Below are positions 17,357 through 26,074 of a DNA stretch of 64,000 bases, piece after piece. The notes beneath the pieces were generated by a model. It was not told the origin of the DNA. It saw only the letters and a program-made list of their open reading frames with translations, and ran no database searches. The translations under genes were made by a program, and so were the position numbers. How positions within the stretch are numbered: position 1 is the stretch's first letter; every line of letters begins with the position of its first letter. Origin of the DNA: DATLLN01 sp963797175 (lineage in GTDB: Bacteria > Actinomycetota > Thermoleophilia > Gaiellales > JAICJC01); the NCBI GenBank assembly GCA_963797175.1, contig CAWCOL010000009.1:1364001-1428000 (forward strand), read 5' to 3'.

Positions 17357-17718
17357 GGCGTGTACTCGAACTCGTCCTCATCCTTGGAGAGCGCCTTCTT
17401 GGCGACGACGGCCCCGCCGATGACGGCGGCACCCGCAACGGCGACCTTGGCGGCCTTCCGCTTCTTCGAGACCTTCGGCTTGGCGACGAGCTTGGTCGCG
17501 CCGATGCGCAGCTCGCTGGCGGCCCGGACGACCTCGTCCTGGACGGCCTTGTTCGAGGCCGCGCGCTTGGTGCCGTCGGACTGCACCCGGTCGTAGATCT
17601 TCTTCGCCGATTCGGCGATGTTCTTCGCGTGCTCGCGCAGCTCGGGGTCCTGAGCGACCTTCTGCGCGAGCGGTGTAATCGTCTCAGCGACCTTGTCGGT
17701 CTTGATCTTTGTTGGCAC
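17353..17718 (-). CDS. Small basic helical protein of unknown function upstream of acs
   Basis: This is a 121-residue hypothetical protein. The GTG at 17716-17718 is chosen because GGAGG lies about eight bases upstream. The first two thirds are predicted helical and charged (KVAETITPLAQKVAQDPEL, REHAKNIAESAKKIYDRVQS). A lysine-rich stretch KLVAKPKVSKKRKAAK comes next, then a short hydrophobic segment VAVAGAAVIGGAVVAKKAL and an acidic end DEDEFEYTP. It may associate with membrane or DNA, and I do not recognise the family. Four-base overlap with acs indicates a shared transcript. It starts 39 bases from the divergent rlmN start. Confidence 0.65.
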   Translation of the reverse strand: MPTKIKTDKVAETITPLAQKVAQDPELREHAKNIAESAKKIYDRVQSDGTKRAASNKAVQDEVVRAASELRIGATKLVAKPKVSKKRKAAKVAVAGAAVIGGAVVAKKALSKDEDEFEYTP

Positions 17719-17757
17719 CCTGCACCTCCACCGCGGTTTTGCCGTCACACTACCACG

Positions 17758-18814
17758 GTGGATTTCACGCGAGTTGCGGCACTTCTTCAGGAATGGGGCG
17801 AGCCGGCGCTACCGGTTACGGCAGGTCGAGCACGCCGCGACCCGCGGCCTGGCGGACCGGTACGAGGACATCACCGTCCTGCCCTCCGCGCTGCGCGGGC
17901 GGCTGGAGGAGGCCGCGCCGCTCCGCGAGCTGGCGGTCGAGGAGGTGCAGCGCGCCGCCGACGGCACGCTGAAGGTGCGGTTCTCGACCGCGGACGGGTT
18001 CCCGGTGGAGGCCGTCGCGATGCGCCACCGAGACCGGCGCACCGTCTGCGTCTCGTCGCAGTCGGGCTGCCCCTTGGCGTGCACGTTCTGCGCCACCGGC
18101 GCGATGGGGCTGGGCCGGAACCTGCTCGAGGGCGAGATCGTCGAGCAGGTACTGGTGCTCGCGCGGCTGCTGCGCGACGAGGAGGATGTCTCGGTCGGCA
18201 ACGTCGTCATGATGGGCATGGGCGAGCCGTTCCTGAACTACGACGCGGTGCTGGCGACGTGCCGCCGGCTGAACGATCCCGACGGGTTCGGCCTCGGCGC
18301 CCGCTCGATCGCCATCTCCACCGCGGGCTGGGTGCCCGGCATCGAGCGGCTGGCGGAGGAGCCGCTCCAGGTGAAGCTGGCGCTCTCGCTGCACGCCCCC
18401 AACGACGCGCTTCGCACCGAGCTGATGCCGGTGACGCGCCGGTTCCCCCTGGCCGCGCTGATGGAGGCCTGCCGCGGTTACCGCGACCGGACGCGGCGGC
18501 GGATCTTCGTCGAGTACCTGATGCTGGAGGGCGTCAACGACTCGCCGGCGCTGGCGGACGAGCTGGCGGCGCTGCTGACCGGCGGCGGGTTCCACGTCAA
18601 CCTGATCGCCTACAACCCGACCGGCTCGGACTACCGGGGGTCGCCGCAGGCCGCGGTGGAGGCGTTCGCGTCGCGGCTGGCCCGCGCGCGCCTGCCGGCC
18701 AGCTACCGGCGGTCGCACGGTCAGGACATCGACGCGGCGTGCGGCCAGCTGGCCGTCAAGGGCGCCCGCGAGCTGCGGATCGCCCGGCGGAGGGCAGCGG
18801 CGACGGCTCCCTGA
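17758..18814 (+). CDS. rlmN: 23S rRNA (adenine2503-C2) methyltransferase (frame break near 17809)
   Basis: This is a radical-SAM methyltransferase that methylates A2503 in 23S rRNA and A37 in some tRNAs. The start is GTG 17758 (VDFTRVAALLQEWGEPA). Removal of one C at 17809 joins it to YRLRQVEHAATRGL. The radical-SAM cluster CPLACTFCATG carries the CxxxCxxC triad, with CVSSQSGC just before it. Other RlmN motifs are VVMMGMGEPFLNYDAV, SIAISTAGWVPGI, LALSLHAPND, VEYLMLEGVND and HVNLIAYNPTGSDYRGS, and the C-terminal methyl-carrying region is HGQDIDAACGQLA. The length of about 351 residues is normal. The gene sits upstream of ccr with 77 bases between. Confidence 0.95.
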
Positions 18815-18891
18815 ACCGCTCCACGGTGCGGTTCCCGAGGCCGGTTCCGGACGACCGAGAGTAGACTCTGGTGGTGGGGAGCAGGGGGACC

Positions 18892-20025
18892 ATGCAGGCA
18901 TGGGTGATCCGGCCGGAGCGGCTCGGAGACCCCGTGGACGCGATGCGGCTCGAGCAGATCGAGGTGCCCGATCCCGGGCCCGGCGAGGTGCTGGTGCGGG
19001 TGATGGCCGCCGGCGTCAACTACAACGGCGTCTGGGCGTCGCTGGGCCTGCCCGTCTCGATCTTCCGCTACACGGGGTACGACTTCCACATCGGCGGCTC
19101 CGACGCGTCGGGCATCGTGGAGGCGGTCGGCCCCGGGGTTACGCGGTGGAAGCCGGGCGACGAGGTCGTCATTCACTGCAACCAGAGCTGCGGCGAGTGC
19201 CCCGAGTGCAACGGGCTCGACCCGATGGCCTGCAGCAACCAGAAGATCTGGGCGTACGAGTCGAACTGGGGCTCGTTCGCCGAGTACTGCCTGGTGCAGG
19301 CGCAGCAGCTCCTGCCCAAGCCGCCGAAGCTGTCCTGGGAGGAGGCCGCCAGCTACGGCCTCACCTACTTCACCGCCTACCGGATGCTGGTCGACCAGGC
19401 CGAGATCAAGGCCGGGGACAACGTGCTGGTGTGGGGCGCCGGCGGCGGGCTCGGGATCTTCGCCGTCCAGCTCTGCGCCCTCTACGGCGCCAACGCCATC
19501 GCCGTCGTCTCCTCGGACGACAAGACCGAGCTCGTCCGCGCGCTGGGCGCCACCGCGGTGATCGACCGCCGCGAGTTCCTGCTCAACGACCCGGAGACGG
19601 GCGAGCGGATCCTGGACGAGATCAAGCGCTTCGGCAAGGCGATCCGCGAGGCGACCGGCGGCCGCGACGTGGACGTCGTGTTCGAGCACGTCGGCCAGGC
19701 GACGTTCTTCACCAGCGTCTTCGTCTGCAAGACCTTCGGGACGATCGTGATCTGCGGCGCCACCTCAGGATTCACGCTCGACTTCGACGTCCGCTACCTG
19801 TGGATGCGCCAGAAGCGGATCATCGGCAGCCACTTCGCGAACGCGTACGAGTGCCACCGGGCGAACCAGCTGATCGTCGAGGAGAAGGTCAAGCCGGTGC
19901 TGTCCCGCACGTTCCCGTTCTCGGAGTGCCCGACGCCGCACCAGATGATGAAGGAGAACGCCCACGTCGGGAAGATGGTGGTGCTGGTGGGCGCCGAGCG
20001 GGAGGGCGAGGGCCGGTCGGCATGA
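18892..20025 (+). CDS. ccr: Crotonyl-CoA carboxylase/reductase
   Basis: This is an MDR-family, NADPH-dependent enzyme that reductively carboxylates crotonyl-CoA to ethylmalonyl-CoA, the key step of the ethylmalonyl-CoA pathway. The start ATG 18892 has GGGGGA just upstream. The CCR-type features are GVNYNGVWASLGLPVSIFRY, GSDASGIVEAVGPGVTRW, the structural pattern CNQSCGECPECNGLDPMACS, IWAYESNWGSFAEY, GLTYFTAYRML, nucleotide-binding VLVWGAGGGLGIFAVQL, DVVFEHVGQATF and IIGSHFANAYEC. The length of 377 residues is slightly short of the usual 410-450, mainly at the N-terminus. It is coupled by an ATGA overlap to a mutase gene, as in the Streptomyces ccr-meaA arrangement. Confidence 0.93.
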   Translation: MQAWVIRPERLGDPVDAMRLEQIEVPDPGPGEVLVRVMAAGVNYNGVWASLGLPVSIFRYTGYDFHIGGSDASGIVEAVGPGVTRWKPGDEVVIHCNQSCGECPECNGLDPMACSNQKIWAYESNWGSFAEYCLVQAQQLLPKPPKLSWEEAASYGLTYFTAYRMLVDQAEIKAGDNVLVWGAGGGLGIFAVQLCALYGANAIAVVSSDDKTELVRALGATAVIDRREFLLNDPETGERILDEIKRFGKAIREATGGRDVDVVFEHVGQATFFTSVFVCKTFGTIVICGATSGFTLDFDVRYLWMRQKRIIGSHFANAYECHRANQLIVEEKVKPVLSRTFPFSECPTPHQMMKENAHVGKMVVLVGAEREGEGRSA

Positions 20026-21584
20026 CCGACGAGCGGTGGTTCGCCCGCCCCGAGGACGTGCCGGATGCCTACGACGAGCGGATCGGCGATCCCGGCTCCT
20101 ACCCGTACACCCGCGGGATCCACCGCGACATGTACCACGGCCGGCCGTGGTCGATCCGCCAGTACGCCGGGTTCGGGACGGCCGAGGAGACGAACCGGCG
20201 GTTCCGCTTCCTGATCGAGCAGGGCCAGGCGGCGCTCTCGACCGCGTTCGACCTGCCGACCCAGATGGGGCTCGACTCCGACGATCCCCGCTCCGCGGGC
20301 GAGGTGGGCCGGGTCGGCGTCGCCATCGACTCGCTGGCCGACGTCGAGGCGATGTTCGACGGCATCCCGCTGGACGAGGTCTCCACCTCGATGACGATCA
20401 ACGCGCCGGCGGCCGTGCTGGTCGCGATGTACGCGGTGGCGGCCGAGCGCCAGGGTCGCGACCCGGCCGGCATCCGCGGCACGGCCCAGAACGACGTGCT
20501 CAAGGAGTACGTCGCCCGCGGCACCTACATCTACCCGCCGCGGCCCTCGCTGCGGCTGGCGGCCGACCTGATCGCGTGGTGCGCCCGGTCGGCTCCGCGG
20601 TTCAATGCGATCTCGCTGTCCGGCTACCACATGCGCGAGGCCGGCTGCACGGCCGTCCAGGAGATGGCCTTCGCGGTGGCCAACGCGATCGCGTACGTCG
20701 AGGCGGTGGTCGAGCGCGGCGTGGGCGTGGACGAGTTCGCGCCGCGGCTCTCGTGGATCTTCAACACCCACATGACCTTCTTCGAGGAGGTCGCCAAGTA
20801 CCGCGCGCTGCGGCGGCTGTGGGCCTCGGTCATGCGCGACCGGTTCGGGGCGACGGATCCCCGCTCGATGATGCTGCGCACGCACACGCAGACCGCCGGG
20901 TCGACGCTGACGCTCCAGCAGCCGGAGAACAACATCGTCCGGGCGGCGGTGCAGGCGTTGGCCGCGGCGCTGGGCGGCGTGCAGTCGATGGCGCTGTCCT
21001 GCTACGACGAGGCGATCGCGATTCCCACGCAGCGGGCGCAGACGCTCGCCGTGCGCACCCAGCAGATGCTCCAGCACGAGTTCGGCATCACCGACGTGGC
21101 CGACCCGCTGGGCGGCTCGTGGCACGTCGAGCGGCTGACCGACGAGCTGGAGGCCGAGGCGCGGCGGCTGCTGGACGAGTTCGAGCGGATCGGCGGCGCG
21201 GTCAGCGCGATCGAGCAGGGCGTCTACCAGCAGCTGATCGCCGACGAGGCGTACCGCAAGGAGCAGCGGATCGCGTCGGGCGAGGATGTCGTCGTCGGCG
21301 TCAACGCCTTCGTGGACGACGAGGCGCCGCAGCCGGAGCGGTTCGACGTGCCGCCGCACCTGGAAGGGGAGCAGCGCGAGAAGCTGGCGGCCCTGCGGGC
21401 GCGGCGCGACGGCGCCGCGGTCGAGGCGCGGCTGGCCGAGCTGCGGGCTGCGGCGGACGGCACCGGCAACCTGATGCCGCCGATCGTGGCGGCCGTGCGG
21501 GCCGAGGCGACGCTGGGCGAGATCTGCGGCGCGCTGCGCCTCGCCTTCGGCGAGTACCGCCCGGCCGCCGCCGCGATGATCTAG
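20022..21584 (+). CDS. Acyl-CoA mutase large subunit (ethylmalonyl-/methylmalonyl-CoA mutase family, no B12 domain)
   Basis: This 520-residue catalytic TIM-barrel subunit belongs to the B12-dependent acyl-CoA mutases, which rearrange carbon skeletons by a radical mechanism. Conserved blocks are RPWSIRQYAGFGTAEETNRR, LSTAFDLPTQMGLDSDDP, VSTSMTINAPAAVLVAMY, QNDVLKEYVARGTYIYPPRP, ISLSGYHMREAG, RTHTQTAGSTLTLQQPENN and ADPLGGSWHVERLTDELE. The usual C-terminal cobalamin domain (DxHxxG) is absent, so a separate small subunit encoded elsewhere is required. The segment SMALSCYDEAIAIPTQRA differs from typical methylmalonyl-CoA mutases. Coupling to ccr suggests ethylmalonyl-CoA, but a methylmalonyl-, isobutyryl- or hydroxyacyl-CoA substrate cannot be excluded. 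Confidence 0.88.
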   Translation: MTDERWFARPEDVPDAYDERIGDPGSYPYTRGIHRDMYHGRPWSIRQYAGFGTAEETNRRFRFLIEQGQAALSTAFDLPTQMGLDSDDPRSAGEVGRVGVAIDSLADVEAMFDGIPLDEVSTSMTINAPAAVLVAMYAVAAERQGRDPAGIRGTAQNDVLKEYVARGTYIYPPRPSLRLAADLIAWCARSAPRFNAISLSGYHMREAGCTAVQEMAFAVANAIAYVEAVVERGVGVDEFAPRLSWIFNTHMTFFEEVAKYRALRRLWASVMRDRFGATDPRSMMLRTHTQTAGSTLTLQQPENNIVRAAVQALAAALGGVQSMALSCYDEAIAIPTQRAQTLAVRTQQMLQHEFGITDVADPLGGSWHVERLTDELEAEARRLLDEFERIGGAVSAIEQGVYQQLIADEAYRKEQRIASGEDVVVGVNAFVDDEAPQPERFDVPPHLEGEQREKLAALRARRDGAAVEARLAELRAAADGTGNLMPPIVAAVRAEATLGEICGALRLAFGEYRPAAAAMI

Positions 21585-21597
21585 TCAGCGCAGCGGG

Positions 21598-23064
21598 CTA
21601 GCGGACCTGGACGAACAGGTCGGCGGTGGTGGTGTCGCCGCTGGTCGCCGTCCAGGCGGCGATGCCGCCCAGGTGCTTCAGGTCGGGAGGCAGCGTCATG
21701 GGCACCAGGCCGAGGATCGACGGGACGTCCACGTAGAAGCTGACGTTCGCGCCGCTGGGCGCGCCGGCCGTCTTCAGGAAGGACGTGTACTTCTCGCTGT
21801 CCGCCAGCGATCCGCCGGTGCCGGTGCCGGCGGTCGGGTCGTTGCCGACCACCACCAGGTCGCCGACGCGCTTCCACGTCAGCGTGACGCCGGGAGCGAG
21901 CTGGGCCGCATCGCCGTGCAGCCGCACCTGCCCGCCCTGCGTGGCAAGGTGGGCGATCTGCCGCACCGTCGCCAGGCCGGTCGCAGGGTTGGCCGGCTGC
22001 AGCAGCAGCGCGCCCGAGACGGGCAGGCCGGGCCGCAGGTAGAGCAGCTGGTCGCCCGTCAGCAGGCTGGCCGCCCGCCGGTACAGCGCGAGGTCGGGCT
22101 GGCCGCTCTTCGCGAGGCCGGTCAGCGCCGCGTTCAGCTGCGTACCGATGTCCTTCGCCGAGATGAAGGCGAACGCGTCGGCCGGCACCTGGTCGATCAG
22201 GTCGGAACCGCTGGTCGGGAACAGCGTGGCGGTGGACGTGGCCTTGACCGTGGCGGCCAGATGCACGCCCGCGTCCGTCGCCCGCAGCGAGAACGTGAGC
22301 GAGCGGATCTTCGCCAGCGATGACTCGACCTGCGTGATCTGGCCCGAGTCGGAGCCGCCGGTCGCCGTCAGCGCCGCCAGTGAGAGCAGGCGAGCCGCCT
22401 TCTGCGTGTCCACATAGGCCGTGACCAGGCTGCCGGAGGGGAAGCTCTTGGCTGCGTCGGTGTACGCCTCGTCGTCCGCCAGGCTCTGGCCGGTGCCGTC
22501 GTGCACGTCCACCGACTCGCGCATCGCCGCGGCGCTGTTGGCGACGATCAGCGTGTCGTGGCCGACGGCCGCGTAGGCCGACGAGTCCGAGCTGAACGTG
22601 TCCCAGCCCTTGTAGGTGCCGGTTGCCTTCGTGCCGCGGCACGAGCTGAGTAGATCCTTCGCCTTGCCCGAGTCCGACAACGCGGCCACGGCCACGACAC
22701 CGGGGCCGCCGCTTGGCGAGCTGGGGTCGAACGACGTCACGGCGACTCCGACATCGCCGCCCAGGGCGGACTCGATGTCCGAGAACGAGACCTTGCAGGC
22801 GCCGCCGCCGGCGTTCAGGCTCTTCTGGAGCTGGGTGACGGCATGGGCGTAGCCGGGGAAGCGCGAGCCGAGCTCGGTGAGCGCCTTCCAGGCGTCCGAG
22901 GAGCGGTCGGTGTTGACGTCCACGAACGCCAGCGATCCCGCCGGGACGGACGCCGCCGCGTCGCCGAACGAGCCGCTCGAGGCGGTGCTGCCGCCGCAGC
23001 CGGACGCCGCACCGGCGACCAGCGCGCAGAGGACCAGAGCGATGCGAAAACGTGGGGTGCCCAT
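21598..23064 (-). CDS. DUF3352-type lipoprotein
   Basis: This is a 488-residue predicted lipoprotein. The signal peptide RIALVLCALVAGAASGC ends in a lipobox with Cys23, followed by a Ser/Gly-rich linker. The mature part begins DAAASVPAGSLAFVDVNTD and contains two repeats of the DUF3352 plan: a strand about protein-level presence (VPADAFAFISAKD), LTFSLRATDAGVHLAATVK, and GDLVVVGNDPTAG near the end. DUF3352 proteins are common extracellular actinobacterial proteins of unknown role. Expected disulfides are few (one Cys pair, GGACKVS and SSCRGT). It stands alone on the minus strand, divergent from ribB with 36 bases between start codons, so the two share a promoter region. Confidence 0.8.
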   Translation of the reverse strand: MGTPRFRIALVLCALVAGAASGCGGSTASSGSFGDAAASVPAGSLAFVDVNTDRSSDAWKALTELGSRFPGYAHAVTQLQKSLNAGGGACKVSFSDIESALGGDVGVAVTSFDPSSPSGGPGVVAVAALSDSGKAKDLLSSCRGTKATGTYKGWDTFSSDSSAYAAVGHDTLIVANSAAAMRESVDVHDGTGQSLADDEAYTDAAKSFPSGSLVTAYVDTQKAARLLSLAALTATGGSDSGQITQVESSLAKIRSLTFSLRATDAGVHLAATVKATSTATLFPTSGSDLIDQVPADAFAFISAKDIGTQLNAALTGLAKSGQPDLALYRRAASLLTGDQLLYLRPGLPVSGALLLQPANPATGLATVRQIAHLATQGGQVRLHGDAAQLAPGVTLTWKRVGDLVVVGNDPTAGTGTGGSLADSEKYTSFLKTAGAPSGANVSFYVDVPSILGLVPMTLPPDLKHLGGIAAWTATSGDTTTADLFVQVR

Positions 23065-23100
23065 CCCTGATTCACTCTATCGGCTGGTCGCGCCGAACAA

Positions 23101-23787
23101 GTGAGCGGGAATGACGGAAAGGTCCGGTATAGTCCTCCTCCGTTGAGCGCCGTTCCCGACAAACCCGGCTCGGTGGAAGGCGCGCTCGCGCAGCTTCGAC
23201 GTGGCGGGCTGATCGTCCTCTGCGACGACCCCGACCGTGAGAACGAGGGAGATCTCTGCATGGCCGCGCAGTTCGCGTCGGCCGAGAAGATCGCCTTCAT
23301 GGCCCGGGAGGCCCGCGGGCTGATCTGCCTGTCGCTCCCGCCGGAGCGCTGCGACGAGCTGGAGCTTCCGCTGATGGTGCCGGCCAACAACGGCTGCGAC
23401 GCCACCGGCTTCACGGTCTCGATCGAGGCGAAGGTCGGTGTCACCACCGGCATCTCCGCCGCCGACCGCGCCCGTACGATCCAGGTCGCGATCGATCCGG
23501 GCAGTTGCTCCGAGGATCTCGTCCGGCCCGGCCACGTCTTCCCGTTGCGCGCGCGCCCGGGCGGCGTGCTGGAGCGCCGCGGCCAGACCGAGGCGTCGGT
23601 CGACCTCACCCGTCTCGCCGGGCTGACGCCGGGCGGTGTCCTGTGCGAGGTGATGAACCCGGATGGCACCATGGCCAAGGGGCTCGAGCTCCAGGCCTTC
23701 TGCCGCCGCCACTCGCTGCCGATCGTCACCGTGGATGATCTCGCCACGCACCTGACGACGGTCGAGCCCGCGATCACCGCCGTCTGA
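23101..23787 (+). CDS. ribB: 3,4-dihydroxy-2-butanone 4-phosphate synthase
   Basis: RibB converts ribulose 5-phosphate to 3,4-dihydroxy-2-butanone 4-phosphate for riboflavin. Active-site patterns are VLCDDPDRENEGDLCMAAQF (DRENEGD loop), MAREARGLICLSL, GVTTGISAADRARTI, RPGHVFPLRARPGGVLERRG, HTEA-type QTEASVDLTRLAG and GGVLCEVMNPDGTMA. The length is about 228 residues with no fused RibA domain, so cyclohydrolase II must be elsewhere. Two starts are possible. GTG 23101 is given, but TTG 23143 is as likely because a good -10-like TATAGT lies at 23128-23133, inside the longer version. That would imply a transcript starting at, or just before, the TTG. Confidence 0.93.
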   Translation: MSGNDGKVRYSPPPLSAVPDKPGSVEGALAQLRRGGLIVLCDDPDRENEGDLCMAAQFASAEKIAFMAREARGLICLSLPPERCDELELPLMVPANNGCDATGFTVSIEAKVGVTTGISAADRARTIQVAIDPGSCSEDLVRPGHVFPLRARPGGVLERRGQTEASVDLTRLAGLTPGGVLCEVMNPDGTMAKGLELQAFCRRHSLPIVTVDDLATHLTTVEPAITAV

Positions 23788-23836
23788 CCCGTCGCTGACG
23801 CCCCTCGCCACGCTGCGCGTGGTGGCGTACACTCGG

Positions 23837-24940
23837 ATGCGGATGGCAAGGCTCGCGACCGTCGGACTGCTCCTGCTCGTGCTGCTCGCCGCCGCCTCGG
23901 GCGGCGGCCGCGTCGCGACGCCGGCGCTCGCGGCGACGAATCCGTGTGGCATGGCCGGCAAGCCCAAGCACGTGTACCACCACGTCATCTGGATCTGGAT
24001 GGAGAACTCCTCCTACGATGACGTGATCGGCAACGCCGCCGCGCCCAACATCAGCGGGTACGCGGCCCAGTGCGGGTCGGACGCCGCGTGGCTGGACGAC
24101 GTGCTGCCCACCCCGTCGCTGCCGAACTACATCGCCGCCTCCGCCGGCGGGAACTGTTCGGACTCCCTGATCCACCGCAAGGCGCCGGCCGGGGTCAGCT
24201 GCATCCTCAAGGACGGCATCCCCGACGCGGCGGGCGCGCCGCGCCTGGCCGTGCGGACGATCTACGACCAGGTCGCCGACCTGCCGGGCGGCACGTGGCG
24301 CGGATACGCCGAGTCGATGACCCAGCCCTGCCAGACGGTGAACGCGCCGCCGTACGTGGCGCGGCACAACCCGCCGCCCTACTTCAGCTCGCTGACCTCC
24401 TGCTCGGCGAACGACGTGACGATCCCGACGCTGTCCTGCACGCAGGGCACGGGCTGTGCGACGCCCACATCGGGCGCGCTCCGCGACGACGCCGTGAACG
24501 GCACCCTGCCGACGTTCGCGACCGTCACGCCGAACCTGTGCCACGACATGCACGATTCGGACGAGAACGACGCGATGTGCAACTACGACGACCGCGTCGC
24601 GGCCGGGGACGACTGGCTCGCCGCGTGGCTGCCGGTGCTGACCGGCGGCCCCAACTACGCGGCCGGCGATACCGCGATCTTCGTGGCGTGGGATGAGAGC
24701 TCGAGCGCCGTGTACTGCAAGACGGCGCCGGGCGTCTACCCGGCCGCCTGCTCGCTGCCGGCGCTGGTGATCGCCCCCACCGTCACCCCCGGCGAGCGGT
24801 CGGTGCTGGTCAACAACGTCGGCATGCTGCGCACGACCGAACAGATGCTGGGTATCACCGAGCGGCTGGGCTGCGCCGCCGGCGGCAAGGGCTGCCGGCC
24901 CGGCTCCACCACCAGCCTCCGCTCCGCCTTCCACATGTAG
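23837..24940 (+). CDS. Secreted phosphoesterase-family protein (acid phosphatase/phospholipase C-like)
   Basis: This is a 367-residue exported protein. ATG 23837 is chosen because it leads straight into a signal peptide (MARLATVGLLLLVLLAAASGGG). The mature domain has the phosphoesterase family (PF04185-like) start HHVIWIWMENSSYDDVIG, the metal/nucleophile region DDVLPTPSLPNYIAASAG, then LCHDMHDSDENDAMCNYDDRV and the metal-binding FVAWDESSS. The many cysteines fit an extracellular, disulfide-bonded enzyme that releases phosphate from organic phosphates or phospholipids. The C-terminus contains TTEQMLGITERLGCAAGG. The gene converges on the FAD reductase, with stops nine bases apart. No phosphate-regulon site was recognised. 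Confidence 0.82.
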   Translation: MRMARLATVGLLLLVLLAAASGGGRVATPALAATNPCGMAGKPKHVYHHVIWIWMENSSYDDVIGNAAAPNISGYAAQCGSDAAWLDDVLPTPSLPNYIAASAGGNCSDSLIHRKAPAGVSCILKDGIPDAAGAPRLAVRTIYDQVADLPGGTWRGYAESMTQPCQTVNAPPYVARHNPPPYFSSLTSCSANDVTIPTLSCTQGTGCATPTSGALRDDAVNGTLPTFATVTPNLCHDMHDSDENDAMCNYDDRVAAGDDWLAAWLPVLTGGPNYAAGDTAIFVAWDESSSAVYCKTAPGVYPAACSLPALVIAPTVTPGERSVLVNNVGMLRTTEQMLGITERLGCAAGGKGCRPGSTTSLRSAFHM

Positions 24941-24948
24941 GTCGAGAG

Positions 24949-26064
24949 CTAGCTCGGCGCGCCGGCGCCCCTGGCGAGCAGCTCCTTGGCCTCGTTCACC
25001 TCGTCTGAGCGGTTCACGCCCAGACAGGCCGTCAGCTTGCCGTCGGCGTCCGTGTAGTAGGCGACGAAGTCGTCGTCGGCCATCGAGCCGCGCACGTCCA
25101 CCTTGTCGGTCGACGAGCCGGGCCCGACGTACTCCATCCACGTCCAGTCGGCCAGGTCGGAGAAGAAGTACGGCACGACCTCGTAGGGGCCGTCCTCCGC
25201 GTTCGCCCAGCAGCGCCCGACGTACGCGCCGGTGTTGAGCGCGACGTCCCAGTGCTCGATCCGGATCCGGCGCTTGTGGATCACGCTCTGGTAGGCGGCG
25301 ATGTCGCCGACCACCCAGACGCCGTCCGCGGCGACCAGCCGCTCGTCGGCGTGCACGCCGTTGTCCACGCGGAGCCCGGCGGCCTCCGCCAGCTGGGTGT
25401 TGGGGGTGACGCCGATGCCTGCGACGACCAGGTCGGCCTCGAGGTCGTCGGGCAGCCCGTCGCGCTCGGAGAGGATCCGCACCCCGTGCTCCTCCATGTG
25501 GCGTTGGAAGTAGCGGCCCACCTCGGCGCCGAACAGGTGGTCCCAGATCACCTCGTTCTGCATCGCCAGCGTCACCTCCAGGCCCTTCATCCGCGCGCTG
25601 GCCGCAGCCTCGACGCCGATGAACCCGCCGCCCAGGACCGCCAGGTGGCCGCTGCCCGTGGCCAGCAGCTTGCCGACCGCCTCGGAGTCCTCGATCGTAC
25701 GGATCGTCTCGGCGCCCTCCAGCGGCCGCGGCGTGGAGCCGGTCGCCAGCGCCAGCCGCTCGTAGGAGACCTCCTCGCCGTCCACGTCGATCGTGCGCGC
25801 CGCGGTGTCGATGCTCCGCACCTCGCTGCCCAGCCGCAGCGCGACGTTCTGCTCGGCCCACCACTCGGCCGGGTGCATGAGCAGCTCCTCGACCGGCTTC
25901 TCGCCGCGCAGGAACTCCTTGGTCAGCGGCGGCCGGTGGTACGGCGGATGCTGCTCGCGGGCGACGAGCAGCACCGACTCCTCACCGCCCTGCTCGCGGT
26001 ACTCCTGGGCGATCATCCCGCCGGCGAGCCCGCCGCCGACGATCACGTTCTGAAAGCGCGCCAA
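24949..26064 (-). CDS. FAD-dependent pyridine-nucleotide disulfide-type reductase (ferredoxin reductase-like)
   Basis: This is a 371-residue flavoprotein of the ferredoxin/rubredoxin reductase group. FAD-binding motifs are NVIVGGGLAGGMIAQEYRE and LALATGSTPRPLEG, the NAD(P)-binding motif is LAVLGGGFIGVEAAASARM, and the second FAD motif is DGVWVVGDIAAYQS. HPPYHRPPLTKEFL and the tail segment IRIEHWDVALNTGAYVG are typical of proteins that reduce ferredoxins for oxygenases. The C-terminus differs from disulfide reductases and lacks CxxxxC. The start is a TTG at 26062-26064 with GAGGAG six bases upstream. It lies ten bases after the ABC-2 permease and may be co-transcribed with it. The electron acceptor is unknown. 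Confidence 0.87.
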   Translation of the reverse strand: MARFQNVIVGGGLAGGMIAQEYREQGGEESVLLVAREQHPPYHRPPLTKEFLRGEKPVEELLMHPAEWWAEQNVALRLGSEVRSIDTAARTIDVDGEEVSYERLALATGSTPRPLEGAETIRTIEDSEAVGKLLATGSGHLAVLGGGFIGVEAAASARMKGLEVTLAMQNEVIWDHLFGAEVGRYFQRHMEEHGVRILSERDGLPDDLEADLVVAGIGVTPNTQLAEAAGLRVDNGVHADERLVAADGVWVVGDIAAYQSVIHKRRIRIEHWDVALNTGAYVGRCWANAEDGPYEVVPYFFSDLADWTWMEYVGPGSSTDKVDVRGSMADDDFVAYYTDADGKLTACLGVNRSDEVNEAKELLARGAGAPS

Positions 26065-26074
26065 CGTCGTCTCC

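Noticed and set aside
20022..21584. Mutase gene truncated by mutation
   Set aside because: The protein ends cleanly after the catalytic barrel with a normal stop, and two-subunit mutases with separate B12-binding proteins are well known.
23787..23836. Terminator hairpin after ribB (CGCCACGC/GCGTGGTGGCG)
   Set aside because: The stem needs a bulge and is not followed by a T-rich tract; it lies right at the next gene start.
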